From Streptomyces sp. NBC_01788 (GTDB lineage: Bacteria; Actinomycetota; Actinomycetes; Streptomycetales; Streptomycetaceae): a stretch of 64,000 nucleotides of DNA. The number at the start of each line of letters is the position of its first letter. The first letter of the stretch is position 1. The translations under genes and the position numbers were made by a program. Below, in pieces: positions 37,618 to 46,814 of the stretch. The notes beneath the pieces were generated by a model. It searched no databases and was not told the origin of the DNA. It saw nothing but the letters and a program-made list of their open reading frames with translations. The stretch lies in assembly GCF_035917575.1 (NCBI RefSeq), contig NZ_CP109090.1:5580001-5644000 (forward strand). The letters run 5' to 3'.

Positions 37618-38517
37618 ATGGCCGTCGTCACGATGCGGGAGCTGCTGGAGAGCGGCGTCCACTTCGGTCACCAGACCCGTCGCTGGAACCCGAAGATGAA
37701 GCGCTTCATCTTCACCGAGCGCAACGGCATCTACATCATCGACCTGCTCCAGTCGCTGTCGTACATCGACCGCGCCTACGAGTTCGTCAAGGAGACCGTC
37801 GCCCACGGCGGCACGGTCATGTTCGTCGGTACGAAGAAGCAGGCGCAGGAGGCCATCGCCGAGCAGGCCACCCGCGTCGGCATGCCCTACGTCAACCAGC
37901 GCTGGCTGGGCGGCATGCTCACCAACTTCTCGACCGTCTACAAGCGCCTGCAGCGCCTGAAGGAGCTCGAGCAGATCGACTTCGAGGACGTCGCGGCCTC
38001 CGGTCTGACCAAGAAGGAGCTCCTGGTCCTCTCCCGCGAGAAGGCCAAGCTGGAGAAGACCCTCGGCGGTATCCGCGAGATGCAGAAGGTGCCCAGCGCC
38101 GTCTGGATCGTGGACACCAAGAAGGAGCACATCGCGGTCGGCGAGGCCCGGAAGCTCAACATCCCGGTCGTCGCCATCCTCGACACCAACTGTGACCCCG
38201 ACGAGGTCGACTACAAGATCCCGGGCAACGACGACGCGATCCGCTCCGTCACCCTGCTCACCCGTGTGATCGCCGACGCGGTCGCCGAGGGCCTCATCGC
38301 CCGCTCCGGTGTCGCCACCGAGGGCAAGGGCGAGAAGGCCGCGGGCGAGCCGCTCGCCGAGTGGGAGCGCAACCTGCTCGAGGGCGAGAAGAAGGCCGAG
38401 GAGGCCCCGGCTGTGGAGGCCCCCGCCGAGGAGGCCCCGGCTGCGGAGGCCCCCGCCGAGGAGGCCCCGGAGGCTCCGGCCACCGAGGCTCCGGCCGCCG
38501 AGGGCGAGCAGGCCTGA
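37618..38517 (+). CDS. rpsB: 30S ribosomal protein S2
   Basis: 299 aa from the ATG behind CAAGGAG. Complete S2 core ([38 protein letters not shown] ... [27 protein letters not shown]) followed by a 40-residue Glu/Ala/Pro repeat tail ([18 protein letters not shown]), an actinobacterial extension. First of rpsB-tsf. The upstream region has two DnaA-box-like sites. Confidence 0.98.
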   Translation: MAVVTMRELLESGVHFGHQTRRWNPKMKRFIFTERNGIYIIDLLQSLSYIDRAYEFVKETVAHGGTVMFVGTKKQAQEAIAEQATRVGMPYVNQRWLGGMLTNFSTVYKRLQRLKELEQIDFEDVAASGLTKKELLVLSREKAKLEKTLGGIREMQKVPSAVWIVDTKKEHIAVGEARKLNIPVVAILDTNCDPDEVDYKIPGNDDAIRSVTLLTRVIADAVAEGLIARSGVATEGKGEKAAGEPLAEWERNLLEGEKKAEEAPAVEAPAEEAPAAEAPAEEAPEAPATEAPAAEGEQA

Positions 38518-38536
38518 CCCGTCAGCGCCAGCGTTG

Positions 38537-38573
38537 ACGGCGGGAGCGGCGACATGAAGTCCGCTCCCGCCGT
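38537..38573 (+). terminator. Hairpin between rpsB and tsf
   Basis: A perfect 13-bp stem (38537-38549 with 38561-38573) has an 11-nt loop and no T-run. It may attenuate rather than end transcription into tsf. Confidence 0.7.
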
Positions 38574-38675
38574 TCACCCGTAGGTCAGCACCGAGTCGGG
38601 AATCTGCATCTACATGTAGACCGCAGACCGTGCAGATCTTCGATCCTCCAGACTCCGAGAAAGATTCACAGACTC

Positions 38676-39521
38676 ATGGCGAACTACACCGCCGCCGACG
38701 TCAAGAAGCTCCGTGAGCTCTCCGGCGCCGGCATGATGGACTGCAAGAAGGCGCTGGACGAGGCCGAGGGCAACGTCGAGAAGGCTGTCGAGGCGCTCCG
38801 TATCAAGGGCCAGAAGGGCGTCGCCAAGCGCGAGGGCCGCTCCGCCGAGAACGGCGCCGTGGTCTCGATCATCGCCGACGACAACTCCTCCGGTGTCCTC
38901 GTCGAGCTGAAGTGCGAGACGGACTTCGTCGCCAAGAGCGAGAAGTTCCAGGCCGTCGCCCGCGAGATCGCCGAGCACGTCGCCAAGTCCTCCCCGGCCG
39001 ACCTCGACGCGCTGCTCGCCTCCGAGATCGAGGCCGGCAAGACCGTCCAGGCGTTCGTGGACGAGGCCAACGCCAACCTCGGTGAGAAGATCGTCCTGGA
39101 CCGCTTCGCGCAGTTCTCCGACGGCTTCGTGACCGCGTACATGCACCGCACGATGCCCGACCTGCCCCCGCAGATCGGTGTCCTCGTCGAGCTCGACAAG
39201 CAGACCGATGAGAGCGCCGCGGTCGCCAAGGGCATCGCCCAGCACATCGCCGCCTTCGCGCCGAAGTACCTCGCCAAGGAGGACGTGCCGGCCGACATCG
39301 TCGAGTCCGAGCGCCGTGTCGCCGAGGAGACCACCCGCGCCGAGGGCAAGCCCGAGGCCGCGATCGCCAAGATCGTCGAGGGTCGTCTGAACGGCTTCTT
39401 CAAGGACGCGACGCTGCTCGGCCAGCCCTACGCCCTGGACAACAAGAAGTCGGTCCAGAAGGTTCTGGACGAGGCCGGTGTCACCCTGAAGCGCTTCACG
39501 CGCATCAAGGTCGGCATCTGA
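38676..39521 (+). CDS. tsf: Translation elongation factor Ts
   Basis: 281 aa. Nucleotide exchange factor for EF-Tu. N-terminal UBA-like helices (MANYTAADVKKLRELSGAGMMDCKKALDEAEGNVEKAVE), the EF-Tu contact motif CETDFVAKSEKF, and two dimerisation-like subdomains up to LKRFTRIKVGI. A long perfect hairpin follows the stop. Confidence 0.98.
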   Translation: MANYTAADVKKLRELSGAGMMDCKKALDEAEGNVEKAVEALRIKGQKGVAKREGRSAENGAVVSIIADDNSSGVLVELKCETDFVAKSEKFQAVAREIAEHVAKSSPADLDALLASEIEAGKTVQAFVDEANANLGEKIVLDRFAQFSDGFVTAYMHRTMPDLPPQIGVLVELDKQTDESAAVAKGIAQHIAAFAPKYLAKEDVPADIVESERRVAEETTRAEGKPEAAIAKIVEGRLNGFFKDATLLGQPYALDNKKSVQKVLDEAGVTLKRFTRIKVGI

Positions 39522-39580
39522 GTCCACGGTCCGTACCGCGACGGACCCCCGACCCCGATAGGGTCGACAGCAGTCGTCCA

Positions 39581-39614
39581 CGTCACGCGCGTGTGCAGCC
39601 ACACGCGCGTGACG
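39581..39614 (+). terminator. Intrinsic terminator of tsf
   Basis: A perfect 15-bp stem (39581-39595 with 39600-39614) with a 4-nt loop begins 59 bp after tsf. Confidence 0.85.
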
Positions 39615-39636
39615 GACGGCAGCAGATCTGACGAGG

Positions 39637-39696
39637 AGGCCATTGCCGCTGCATGGGATGCGAAACACGCCCCACCGGCAATGGCCTTCTTCGCAT
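39637..39696 (+). promoter_or_regulatory. Structured pyrH leader, possible pseudoknot
   Basis: A 12-bp stem (39637-39648 with 39676-39687) encloses a 27-nt loop. Loop bases 39658-39664 (ATGCGAA) pair perfectly with 39690-39696, only two bases after the stem. This is the geometry of an H-type pseudoknot or of two alternative structures. It ends 28 nt before the pyrH start codon. Confidence 0.5.
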
Positions 39697-39724
39697 GTGC
39701 ACCACGTAACAGAGGCGGGATCTC

Positions 39725-40483
39725 ATGACCACCAAGGCCCAGAAGAGCGACGACGGCAAAGTACCCGGCCGGTTTCTGCTGAAGCTGTCCGGAGAGGCCT
39801 TCTCCGGCGGCGGGGGCCTGGGAGTCGACCCGGACGTGGTGCACGCCATCGCCCGTGAGATCGCGGCGGTCGTACGCGACGGAGCGGAGATCGCGGTCGT
39901 CATCGGCGGCGGCAACTTCTTCCGCGGTGCCGAACTCCAGCAGCGCGGCATGGACCGCGCCCGCTCGGACTACATGGGCATGCTCGGCACCGTGATGAAC
40001 TGCCTCGCCCTGCAGGACTTCCTGGAGAAGGAAGGCATCGACAGCCGGGTCCAGACCGCCATCACCATGGGCCAGGTCGCCGAGCCGTACATCCCGCTGC
40101 GCGCCGTGCGCCACCTGGAGAAGGGCCGCGTGGTCATCTTCGGCGCCGGTATGGGCATGCCGTACTTCTCCACCGACACCACCGCCGCCCAGCGCGCCCT
40201 GGAGATCGACGCCGAGGCGCTGCTCATGGGCAAGAACGGCGTGGACGGGGTTTACGACTCCGACCCGAAGGCCAACCCGGACGCCGTGAAGTTCGACTCC
40301 CTCGGCTACGGCGAGGTCATCACGCGGGACCTGAAGATCGCCGACGCGACGGCGATCACGCTGTGCCGGGACAACAAGCTCCCGATCGTCGTCTTCGAGC
40401 TCCTGAAGGAGGGCAATATCGCCCGCGCCGTCAAGGGTGAGAAGATCGGCACGCTTGTGGGTGACCAGGGCAGCCGGGACTGA
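39725..40483 (+). CDS. pyrH: UMP kinase
   Basis: 252 aa. Phosphorylates UMP in pyrimidine synthesis as a hexameric amino-acid-kinase-fold enzyme. [76 protein letters not shown] and [16 protein letters not shown] are all present. The typical pyrH-frr-cdsA order follows. Confidence 0.98.
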   Translation: MTTKAQKSDDGKVPGRFLLKLSGEAFSGGGGLGVDPDVVHAIAREIAAVVRDGAEIAVVIGGGNFFRGAELQQRGMDRARSDYMGMLGTVMNCLALQDFLEKEGIDSRVQTAITMGQVAEPYIPLRAVRHLEKGRVVIFGAGMGMPYFSTDTTAAQRALEIDAEALLMGKNGVDGVYDSDPKANPDAVKFDSLGYGEVITRDLKIADATAITLCRDNKLPIVVFELLKEGNIARAVKGEKIGTLVGDQGSRD

Positions 40484-40670
40484 CCGGCCGACCCCGTACC
40501 GCGGGTCGCCGGAAAGAGACCTGTCCGGGCGACGGACGGGACGGACTCCGGCCGGAGGATGGACAATGTCCTGCCGGTCGGGAACCGTGCAGGAAGAACG
40601 CGACGAAGCCGGTCGCCGGTCCCGACAGGGAACCGCAGCCGGGCCTACTCAAGACACGCAGGAGCAAGTG

Positions 40671-41228
40671 GTGATCGAAGAGACCCTCCTCGAGGCCGAG
40701 GAGAAGATGGAGAAGGCCGTCGTGGTCGCCAAGGAGGACTTCGCCGCGATCCGCACCGGCCGTGCGCACCCGGCGATGTTCAACAAGATCGTGGCCGATT
40801 ACTACGGCGCGCCGACGCCGATCAACCAGCTGGCCTCGTTCTCCGTGCCGGAGCCGCGCATGGCCGTCGTGACCCCGTTCGACAAGACCGCGCTGCGCAA
40901 CATCGAGCAGGCGATCCGCGACTCCGACCTGGGCGTCAACCCGAGCAACGACGGCAACATCATTCGCGTGGTGTTCCCCGAGCTCACCGAGGAGCGCCGC
41001 CGCGACTACATCAAGGTCGCCAAGGGCAAGGGCGAGGACGCCAAGGTGTCCATCCGCTCCGTGCGCCGCAAGGCCAAGGACGCCATCGACAAGCTGATCA
41101 AGGACGGCGAGGTCGGCGAGGACGAGGGCCGTCGTGCGGAGAAGGAGCTCGACGACACCACCGCGAAGTACGTGGCGCAGGTGGACGAGCTGCTGAAGCA
41201 CAAGGAAGCGGAGCTGCTCGAAGTCTGA
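40671..41228 (+). CDS. frr: Ribosome recycling factor
   Basis: 185 aa from the GTG giving [33 protein letters not shown], behind AGGAG. Splits post-termination ribosomes with EF-G. The triple-helix domain and the conserved [41 protein letters not shown] are complete. The stop overlaps cdsA. Confidence 0.98.
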   Translation: MIEETLLEAEEKMEKAVVVAKEDFAAIRTGRAHPAMFNKIVADYYGAPTPINQLASFSVPEPRMAVVTPFDKTALRNIEQAIRDSDLGVNPSNDGNIIRVVFPELTEERRRDYIKVAKGKGEDAKVSIRSVRRKAKDAIDKLIKDGEVGEDEGRRAEKELDDTTAKYVAQVDELLKHKEAELLEV

Positions 41229-42418
41229 TGGACGACACTTCCTGGGGAGCGCCGCGGCAGGCCGGGTACTGGGGGCCCGCGGACGGGCCATCCGCCCATC
41301 AGGGGGGACCCGTCCCGGGGGCCGTTCCGGCGGGTGCCGCGTACGATGCGCATGACGCCCAGCGGACCCGCCCCATGCCCGTCGTGCCCGACGCGCCCGC
41401 TCACGGCGGAAACCAGGATGACGACCGGGGTGCCGCCCAGCCGGGCGGCGCCTCGTTCCGCGACGACACGCCGCAGCAGCCGCACCAAGCGCCGCAGCCG
41501 TGGCCCCACGACACGCCGCAGACACCGTCCTTCCACAGGACGGCGTCGCAGAATCCGGAGCCCATGCCCGACGCCCCGCAGCCGGCGCCCGCGCCGCAGA
41601 AGAAGAACGCGGGCCGCGACCTGGGCGCCGCCATAGGCGTCGGCCTCGGACTCGGCGTGGTGATCGTCGTGTCGCTGTTCGTCGTCAAGGCCGTCTTCGT
41701 GGGCGTCATCGCGATCGCGGTCGTGGTCGGCCTGTGGGAGCTCACCAGCCGGCTCCAGGAGCGCAAGGGCATCAGGGCGCCGCTCGTTCCGCTGGCGGTC
41801 GGCGGCGCGGCCATGGTGGTCGCCGGGTACGCCCGGGGTGCCGAGGGCGCCTGGGTGGCGATGGCACTGACGGCGCTCGCGGTCCTGGTCTGGCGCATGA
41901 CGGAACCACCGGAGGGTTACCTCAAGGACGTCACGGCCGGCGTCTTCGCGGCGTTCTACGTGCCGTTCCTGGCCACGTTCGTCGCGATGATGCTGACCGC
42001 GGACGACGGTCCGCGCCGCGTGCTGACCTTCCTGCTGCTCACGGTCGTCAGCGACACGGGCGCGTACGCCGTCGGCTGGCGTTTCGGCCGGCACAAGCTC
42101 GCTCCGCGCATCAGCCCGGGCAAGACCCGGGAGGGCCTGTTCGGCGCGGTGGCCTTCGCGATGGTGGCCGGCGCGCTGTGCATGCAGTTCCTGATCGACA
42201 ACGGCGCCTGGTGGCAGGGCCTGCTGCTCGGCCTCGCGGTCGCCGCCACCGCCACGCTCGGCGATCTCGGCGAGTCCATGATCAAGCGGGACCTGGGCAT
42301 CAAGGACATGGGCGCACTGCTTCCCGGCCACGGGGGCATCATGGACCGCCTGGACTCCCTGCTGCCCACCGCACCGGTGGCCTGGCTCCTGCTGGTCCTC
42401 TTCGTCGGCTCCGCCTGA
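41228..42418 (+). CDS. cdsA: Phosphatidate cytidylyltransferase
   Basis: 396 aa, TGATG-coupled to frr. Makes CDP-diacylglycerol for phospholipid synthesis. The first 120 residues are a Pro/Gln/His-rich hydrophilic tail not found in short homologues. Eight or so membrane helices follow, with SDTGAYAVGWRFGRHKLAPRISPGKTREG and the CDS signature KDMGALLPGHGGIMDRLDSLL. A very strong terminator marks the end of the core block. Confidence 0.97.
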   Translation: MDDTSWGAPRQAGYWGPADGPSAHQGGPVPGAVPAGAAYDAHDAQRTRPMPVVPDAPAHGGNQDDDRGAAQPGGASFRDDTPQQPHQAPQPWPHDTPQTPSFHRTASQNPEPMPDAPQPAPAPQKKNAGRDLGAAIGVGLGLGVVIVVSLFVVKAVFVGVIAIAVVVGLWELTSRLQERKGIRAPLVPLAVGGAAMVVAGYARGAEGAWVAMALTALAVLVWRMTEPPEGYLKDVTAGVFAAFYVPFLATFVAMMLTADDGPRRVLTFLLLTVVSDTGAYAVGWRFGRHKLAPRISPGKTREGLFGAVAFAMVAGALCMQFLIDNGAWWQGLLLGLAVAATATLGDLGESMIKRDLGIKDMGALLPGHGGIMDRLDSLLPTAPVAWLLLVLFVGSA

Positions 42419-42432
42419 TCCCACGACCTGCC

Positions 42433-42465
42433 ATCGAGCCCCCACCCGGCGGGTGGGGGCTCGAT
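42433..42465. terminator. Bidirectional terminator after cdsA
   Basis: A perfect 15-bp stem (42433-42447 with 42451-42465) with a 3-nt loop lies between convergent genes. Confidence 0.92.
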
Positions 42466-42482
42466 GCCGTTCCCCGCGTGGA

Positions 42483-42740
42483 TCAGGATTCAGTGTCGGC
42501 TTGCGTCCTGCCGACCACGGGCCGTGCCGCCCTGTAGAGGGTGAAAGCTCGATGAGTGACTTGAGCCGCCAGGAGCGCGAACCAGGTTCCCCCCAGGCAC
42601 CGCGTAAGAAGGCTCCACCAGTCCACTGCCGGCCCCGCAAGAATGCGCACCGTCCACCAGACGTCGTAGGTCACCATGCCGGCCAGTCCCGCAGCCAGGA
42701 GAGCGGCCGTCCACCAGCGCTTGGGCCAACCATCGGTCAT
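42483..42740 (-). CDS. Small membrane protein, two transmembrane segments
   Basis: 85 aa from the ATG behind GGGGGAG. Hydrophobic segments WWTAALLAAGLAGMVTYDVWW and SLLTRCLGGTWFALLAAQVTH and a basic C-terminal region. No family recognised. Convergent with cdsA; the first gene of the accessory stretch. Confidence 0.65.
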   Translation of the reverse strand: MTDGWPKRWWTAALLAAGLAGMVTYDVWWTVRILAGPAVDWWSLLTRCLGGTWFALLAAQVTHRAFTLYRAARPVVGRTQADTES

Positions 42741-42897
42741 GTTTCTCCCCCTGGCGAAACCACTCACCATTACCGGCCGTCTCCGGAGTGTGCCATGCCC
42801 GCTGCCTGCCCGTTCAGGCAGGAGCAACGGTGTGGCGGGCTGGAGCGTCTGGACGAGTGCCGGTTTCATCTTGGGCCAGGCTGTGTGAGGGGGGCTT

Positions 42898-43206
42898 GTG
42901 CAGAAGCAGGACGGCGCGGGGCGAGAGTTGAACGCGTACGAGCGGGTGCTCGCTGAGGACCGTCGGGTCGTGCGCGAGATGCTCCGTGTGAGTACCGGCG
43001 GTGCCCATGCCGGGCTCGCCATCACGGTCATCATCGTCGCCTTGATCGCTGCCGTTGGCGGCGCCCAGCGGGCTCTGATGGTCGGTGGAGCGGTCGCGAC
43101 CTGGTTCGCCGTCGCCCTTTTCGCGGTTGTCCGTGGCGGACGCCGCGGACGGTCCGCGGCCACGCGTGCTTACCTCCTGACTTTCGGCTGGGCCAGTTGG
43201 CTGTGA
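42898..43206 (+). CDS. Small membrane protein
   Basis: 102 aa, GTG behind GAGGGGGG. A charged N-terminus (ELNAYERVLAEDRRVVREMLRV) precedes two membrane helices (GLAITVIIVALIAAVGG and ALMVGGAVATWFAVALFAVV) and an arginine cluster. Function unknown; divergent from the preceding small membrane gene. Confidence 0.65.
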   Translation: MQKQDGAGRELNAYERVLAEDRRVVREMLRVSTGGAHAGLAITVIIVALIAAVGGAQRALMVGGAVATWFAVALFAVVRGGRRGRSAATRAYLLTFGWASWL

Positions 43207-43284
43207 TGGTCGCGGCGTTGCATGGCGGGCATGATCATGCCCGCCGGGGCAGAGTCCCAGGGAACTGGGCCGGACCGTTTGAAC

Positions 43285-43587
43285 TCAGCCGGACTGCTCG
43301 TTCCCCCACCGCGACCACAGCGTCTCGTGCCAGTGGTCGGTGTCGGAAGCGGGACGAGCCACTGAGGGCACCGGCCCGGGGCCCGTCTCGATCAGGTGCA
43401 CCAGCGTCCAGGCGACGCCGTAACAGTCGTCGGGCCCGAAACACGTGGCCAGCGCCTGTGCCTCCTCCGCCGTAACCGGTCGGGAGATTGCCCGAAGCTG
43501 CTCGTGGCGCCTGTCGACTGCTTCTTCACTCCCGTCCCAGTCGGGGAGTGGACCGTCGGCGACGAACGCCTGCACTTCGGGTCTCAT
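43285..43587 (-). CDS. Small acidic hypothetical protein
   Basis: 100 aa (MRPEVQAFVADGPLPDWDGSEEAVDRRHEQLRAI...). Acidic and soluble, with CFGPDDCYGVAWTLVHLIETGPG in the middle. This type of protein recurs in Streptomyces accessory regions. No function or catalytic motif recognised; an immunity-like role is only a guess from size and context. Confidence 0.65.
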   Translation of the reverse strand: MRPEVQAFVADGPLPDWDGSEEAVDRRHEQLRAISRPVTAEEAQALATCFGPDDCYGVAWTLVHLIETGPGPVPSVARPASDTDHWHETLWSRWGNEQSG

Positions 43588-43733
43588 GCTCGAATGATCG
43601 GCAGCGGTAGCTGTCGTGGCAAGGCGTCTTGGCAGACCTCAGGTTGTCTGATCTTGAGAGCGAAGGGCACTGTGGTCGGCGGTACGTCGGGTGCATGATG
43701 ATGCGCATACCGGCATTCATACATGGGGGAGCC

Positions 43734-44210
43734 ATGAACACCCGCACCATCGCCGTCATCGCGGCCGTCCTGCTCGCTGGGCTGGCCGGCTGCGGAACCG
43801 GCGCCGATGCCGAGGTCAACAGGTCGACCACGGATATCCGCACCTCGGTTGAACACCTCCGTGAGGCGATAGGCGAAGAGACCAAAGCGGTCAAGGGGGA
43901 GAGGGGCGATGTGCGCGCTCAGGCGGAGAATGTCCGCCTCGTCGCGCGGATCGAGTCCACGAACCTCACGAAGTACGCCAGCCGCGCCCCGGCCGAAACG
44001 CAACACTTCGCCAACGCCGCAAAAAGCTGGGCGGAGAGCGTCGCCACCGCACGCGAGGCGATGCTCAGCGACCAGGAAACCAGTGCCATCGCCCTCGCCA
44101 ACTCCATTACCGAGGAACGGTTCATGGACTCGGCCGCCACGGATCTCCACGTCACACCATGGACGCCGAGGCCCCCATGGACGCCGAGCCCCGAAGCCGA
44201 CAGCGAATAA
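43734..44210 (+). CDS. Small lipoprotein
   Basis: 158 aa from the ATG 2 nt after GGGGGAG. A lipoprotein signal peptide is clear (MNTRTIAVIAAVLLAGLAGC, lipobox LAGC). The mature part is alpha-helical and charged (TSVEHLREAIGEETKAVKGERGDVRAQAENVRLVARIE), ending in a Pro/Trp-rich tail. Function unknown. Confidence 0.75.
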   Translation: MNTRTIAVIAAVLLAGLAGCGTGADAEVNRSTTDIRTSVEHLREAIGEETKAVKGERGDVRAQAENVRLVARIESTNLTKYASRAPAETQHFANAAKSWAESVATAREAMLSDQETSAIALANSITEERFMDSAATDLHVTPWTPRPPWTPSPEADSE

Positions 44211-44565
44211 CCCAGCAGCTGGGCAGGCCTCAGCGATCGCCCCGCCCGCAGTTCGCATCGAGGGGTGCACGCGACACCGCCGCTCGGGCTGTCTCCGGGC
44301 CGTGCGGGGGTGCTCAACCATGACAGATGACGACAGTCGACGACGGCTTCTCTCCCTGCTCGTAGACGGCGCTTCGGGTACCGGCGCATGTGCTCATCCG
44401 TGAAGCAGAGTTGAAGAAGACCAGACCGACATCGTGAGCCCAGGCGCACCGTCCTCCGCAGTGAACGGGTCTCAGACGTTGATCCAGAAGGACTGACCGC
44501 ATGCGCCCTTGACTCGGTCATTGAAACTCCGGCTCAAAGCGGCTCCGCCGACCTAGGTGCAATAT
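44211..44565. other. Intergenic region in the accessory stretch
   Basis: 355 bp with no supported gene. Several short frames are open on both strands, but none has a ribosome-binding site with consistent GC3. It could be decayed sequence. Confidence 0.45.
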
Positions 44566-44991
44566 CTACCTGTATGTCTCCGAGCGGGGTTCCTCAGTGA
44601 GCAGGTACAGCCCCAAGTGCTGGCGGAGAAAGCTCTCCAGCCGTGGAAGGCCGATCGCGTCGGCCGGGAGATCACTGGAACGGGGGTGGTAGAGCTCGAC
44701 CAGTTGGGCCATCAGTTCTTCGTCGAGCAACGGCGCCTGATAGCGATCGATCGTCCCGAGGTAGAAGAGCCAGCTGTGCAGCCGGTTGGCAGGGCAGTGC
44801 CCTTGGCCCGCATGCGGATTCTCCGGCTCGTGCTCGTCACCCCAGGAACCGACGTGGAGGTAGGAGGCGCGACGCAAGCCCTCGTCCAGAACCGGGGTCG
44901 GATCATCCTTGCAGTTCCAATAGATCCGAGCCTCGTTTTCAGGTATGGGGCTCGGCACGGCCGCCAACCACAGTTGGTAGATCTCCTCCAC
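44566..44991 (-). CDS. Hypothetical protein
   Basis: 141 aa (MEEIYQLWLAAVPSPIPENEARIYWNCKDDPTPVLDEGLRRASYLHVG...). Soluble, acidic, rich in aromatic residues, with lower GC3 than the core genes, suggesting acquisition. The overall look is that of small polymorphic-toxin immunity proteins, but no family is recognised. Its start lies 74 bp from the left end of the IS remnant. Confidence 0.55.
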   Translation of the reverse strand: MEEIYQLWLAAVPSPIPENEARIYWNCKDDPTPVLDEGLRRASYLHVGSWGDEHEPENPHAGQGHCPANRLHSWLFYLGTIDRYQAPLLDEELMAQLVELYHPRSSDLPADAIGLPRLESFLRQHLGLYLLTEEPRSETYR

Positions 44992-45055
44992 GGCCGCAGT
45001 TTGGCATGCCGGGCCAAGGCGAAGCCCAGTAGTGGGATCACGTCTGCTGAGGTGG

Positions 45056-45950
45056 TGTATCGACGGCCACTGGGTGATCTCGTTTTGAGGCTATGCGGTG
45101 AGTTCGGTGGGCAGGGTGGTCTCGTCGGTTTCTGACTCGATCGGGTGGAGGCGGGCCTTGGCGAGGAGTTCGCGGCCCATGTAGCGGCGGGCCTCGGTCC
45201 ACTCGTCGTTCTGCTCGGCCAGGACCGCGCCGACGAGCCGGATCACGGCGGCGCGGTCGGGGAAGATGCCGACCACGTCGGTGCGGCGGCGGATCTTCTT
45301 GTTCAGCCGCTCCTGCGGGTTGTTCGCCCAGATCTGCCGCCAGATCTCGCGGGGGAAGGCGGTGAAGGCCAGCAGGTCATGCTGGGCGGCGTCCAGGTGG
45401 GCTGCGGCTTGGGCTGTTCGAAGACGGTTCGCAGCAGGGTTGCCACCCATGGCTGGGCCGATTTCGGAACCTGGCTCAGCAGATTGCGGGCGTAGTGGGT
45501 GCGGCAGCGCTGCCAGGAGGCGCCGGGCAGCACCGCGCCGATCGCGTCGACCAGGCCGGCGTGGGCGTCGGAGACGACGAGCTGGACGCCGGACAGTCGC
45601 GGGCGATCAGTGAGCGCAGGAAGGCGAGCCAGCCGGCTCCGTCCTCGGTGGTGGCGACGTCCAGGCCGAGGATCTCGCGGTGGCCATCGGCGTTGACACC
45701 GACCGCCATCAGCGCGTGGATGTTGATGATCCGGCCGCCCTCACGGACCTTCTGGGTCAGCGCATCGACCCAGACGAACGCATACGGACCGGCGTCCAGA
45801 AAGCGGTTACGGAACGCGGTGACCTGCTCGTCCAGGTGCCGGGCCATCGCGGACACCTGGACGGGCAGACTGTCGGGTGCGGTCATCGTGCTGATCTCCT
45901 TCAAAGACTTGGTCGTCTTGAAAGATCAGCCGGTGGCCGTTCGTCTATGA
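45056..45950 (-). mobile_element. Internally deleted IS256-family element
   Basis: Both ends are recognisable: 45065-45080 and 45923-45938 are inverted repeats matching at 14 of 16 positions. Between them is a transposase missing its N-terminal third. The element is about 0.9 kb against roughly 1.4 kb for intact relatives, so it is non-autonomous. Outer boundaries and target duplication could not be fixed. Confidence 0.75.
45091..45886 (-). pseudogene. IS256-family (Mutator) transposase remnant
   Basis: Reading from 45886, MTAPDSLPVQ joins directly to ARHLDEQVTAFRNRFLDAGPYAFVWVDAL, so the N-terminal DNA-binding part (roughly 130 codons) is lost. A base is missing near 45597 after IARD; the next frame continues [20 protein letters not shown]. 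Near 45400 a further deletion shifts to [48 protein letters not shown], running intact to the ELTA end. Catalytic acidic residues are split among frames. Certainly inactive. Confidence 0.88.
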
Positions 45951-46101
45951 GGGCCTCATCCCGACGCCGGAGCAAACCCCCGGATCAGGTCGAACCTGTA
46001 CACCTCTTCCCTGGACGCAACCGCCTGCCGGCACGTGATCGCCAAATGAGGCTAAATCGCGACCTACTGGGACCCGGCCAGGTCCGCTCACACTCGAACG
46101 C

Positions 46102-46569
46102 ATGGGGGCGACGCTGGATGGTGACCAGTCCGTATGTCTTCGCTGCCGTGAGGCCGGCGACTCCGTACGCGAGCGCGGGCGGATCAGCCTCATGGCGAGC
46201 TACTGCCAGAGGTGCTGGGACACCCTTGCCAACGAGATGGCCGTGACCGACGGAGCCACAGCCACACCCGGACCCGAACACGACCCTGATGACGTGACCT
46301 GGATGGAACCGCCAGTCTGCCCCGAATGCGGCGCTTTAATTCGTATATGCCCCACTATCTATGATCGGTGGGTCAGTCTCGCCACGGTGGAACTGCCCGC
46401 CAAAGACGTCCCAGAGGCCTTCAGGTGGCGTTTGATCCCGATCCCGACCCAATCCCCCATCCCCGCCGAGATCGTGGCCGTACGGGTCCGTGGGATCGAC
46501 CCGCTGCCGGGTGAACCCGTCGTGCCGGCGCACCGCATGATGTGCGTCCCCGAGTGGGGTGAGCCGTAG
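46102..46569 (+). CDS. DUF6083-type protein with zinc-ribbon cysteines
   Basis: 155 aa from the ATG at 46102 (an ATG at 46192 is possible). Three CxxC pairs (CLRC, CQRC, CPEC) suggest zinc binding. The segment WVSLATVELPAKDVPEAFRWRL resembles the DUF6083 core of Streptomyces. No ribosome-binding site is clear. Function unknown. Part of the accessory stretch, just right of the IS remnant. Confidence 0.6.
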   Translation: MGATLDGDQSVCLRCREAGDSVRERGRISLMASYCQRCWDTLANEMAVTDGATATPGPEHDPDDVTWMEPPVCPECGALIRICPTIYDRWVSLATVELPAKDVPEAFRWRLIPIPTQSPIPAEIVAVRVRGIDPLPGEPVVPAHRMMCVPEWGEP

Positions 46570-46814
46570 ACCGCGTGGCAAGGGACGGGGAGCCCTGACC
46601 GTGTCCTCCGCGTGCCCGATCGGGCAGCGAGCGTCGGGGAGCAGCGGGGAACACCGGGGAGCCGACCTGGAAACGGCAGGTCAGCGAAGCGCCAGCTCAG
46701 CCCGGATCCGCATACGCGATCTTCCAAACTGGTGCTCTAGGATCCCGAGCGCCGCGGCGCTTTCTTGGGGACGAGGAGACATACATGCGCCGCCCCCTCT
46801 GAGACGCTGGGCAG

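Noticed and set aside
44211..44565. Several short open frames on both strands
   Set aside because: No ribosome-binding site, no domain and inconsistent third-position GC.
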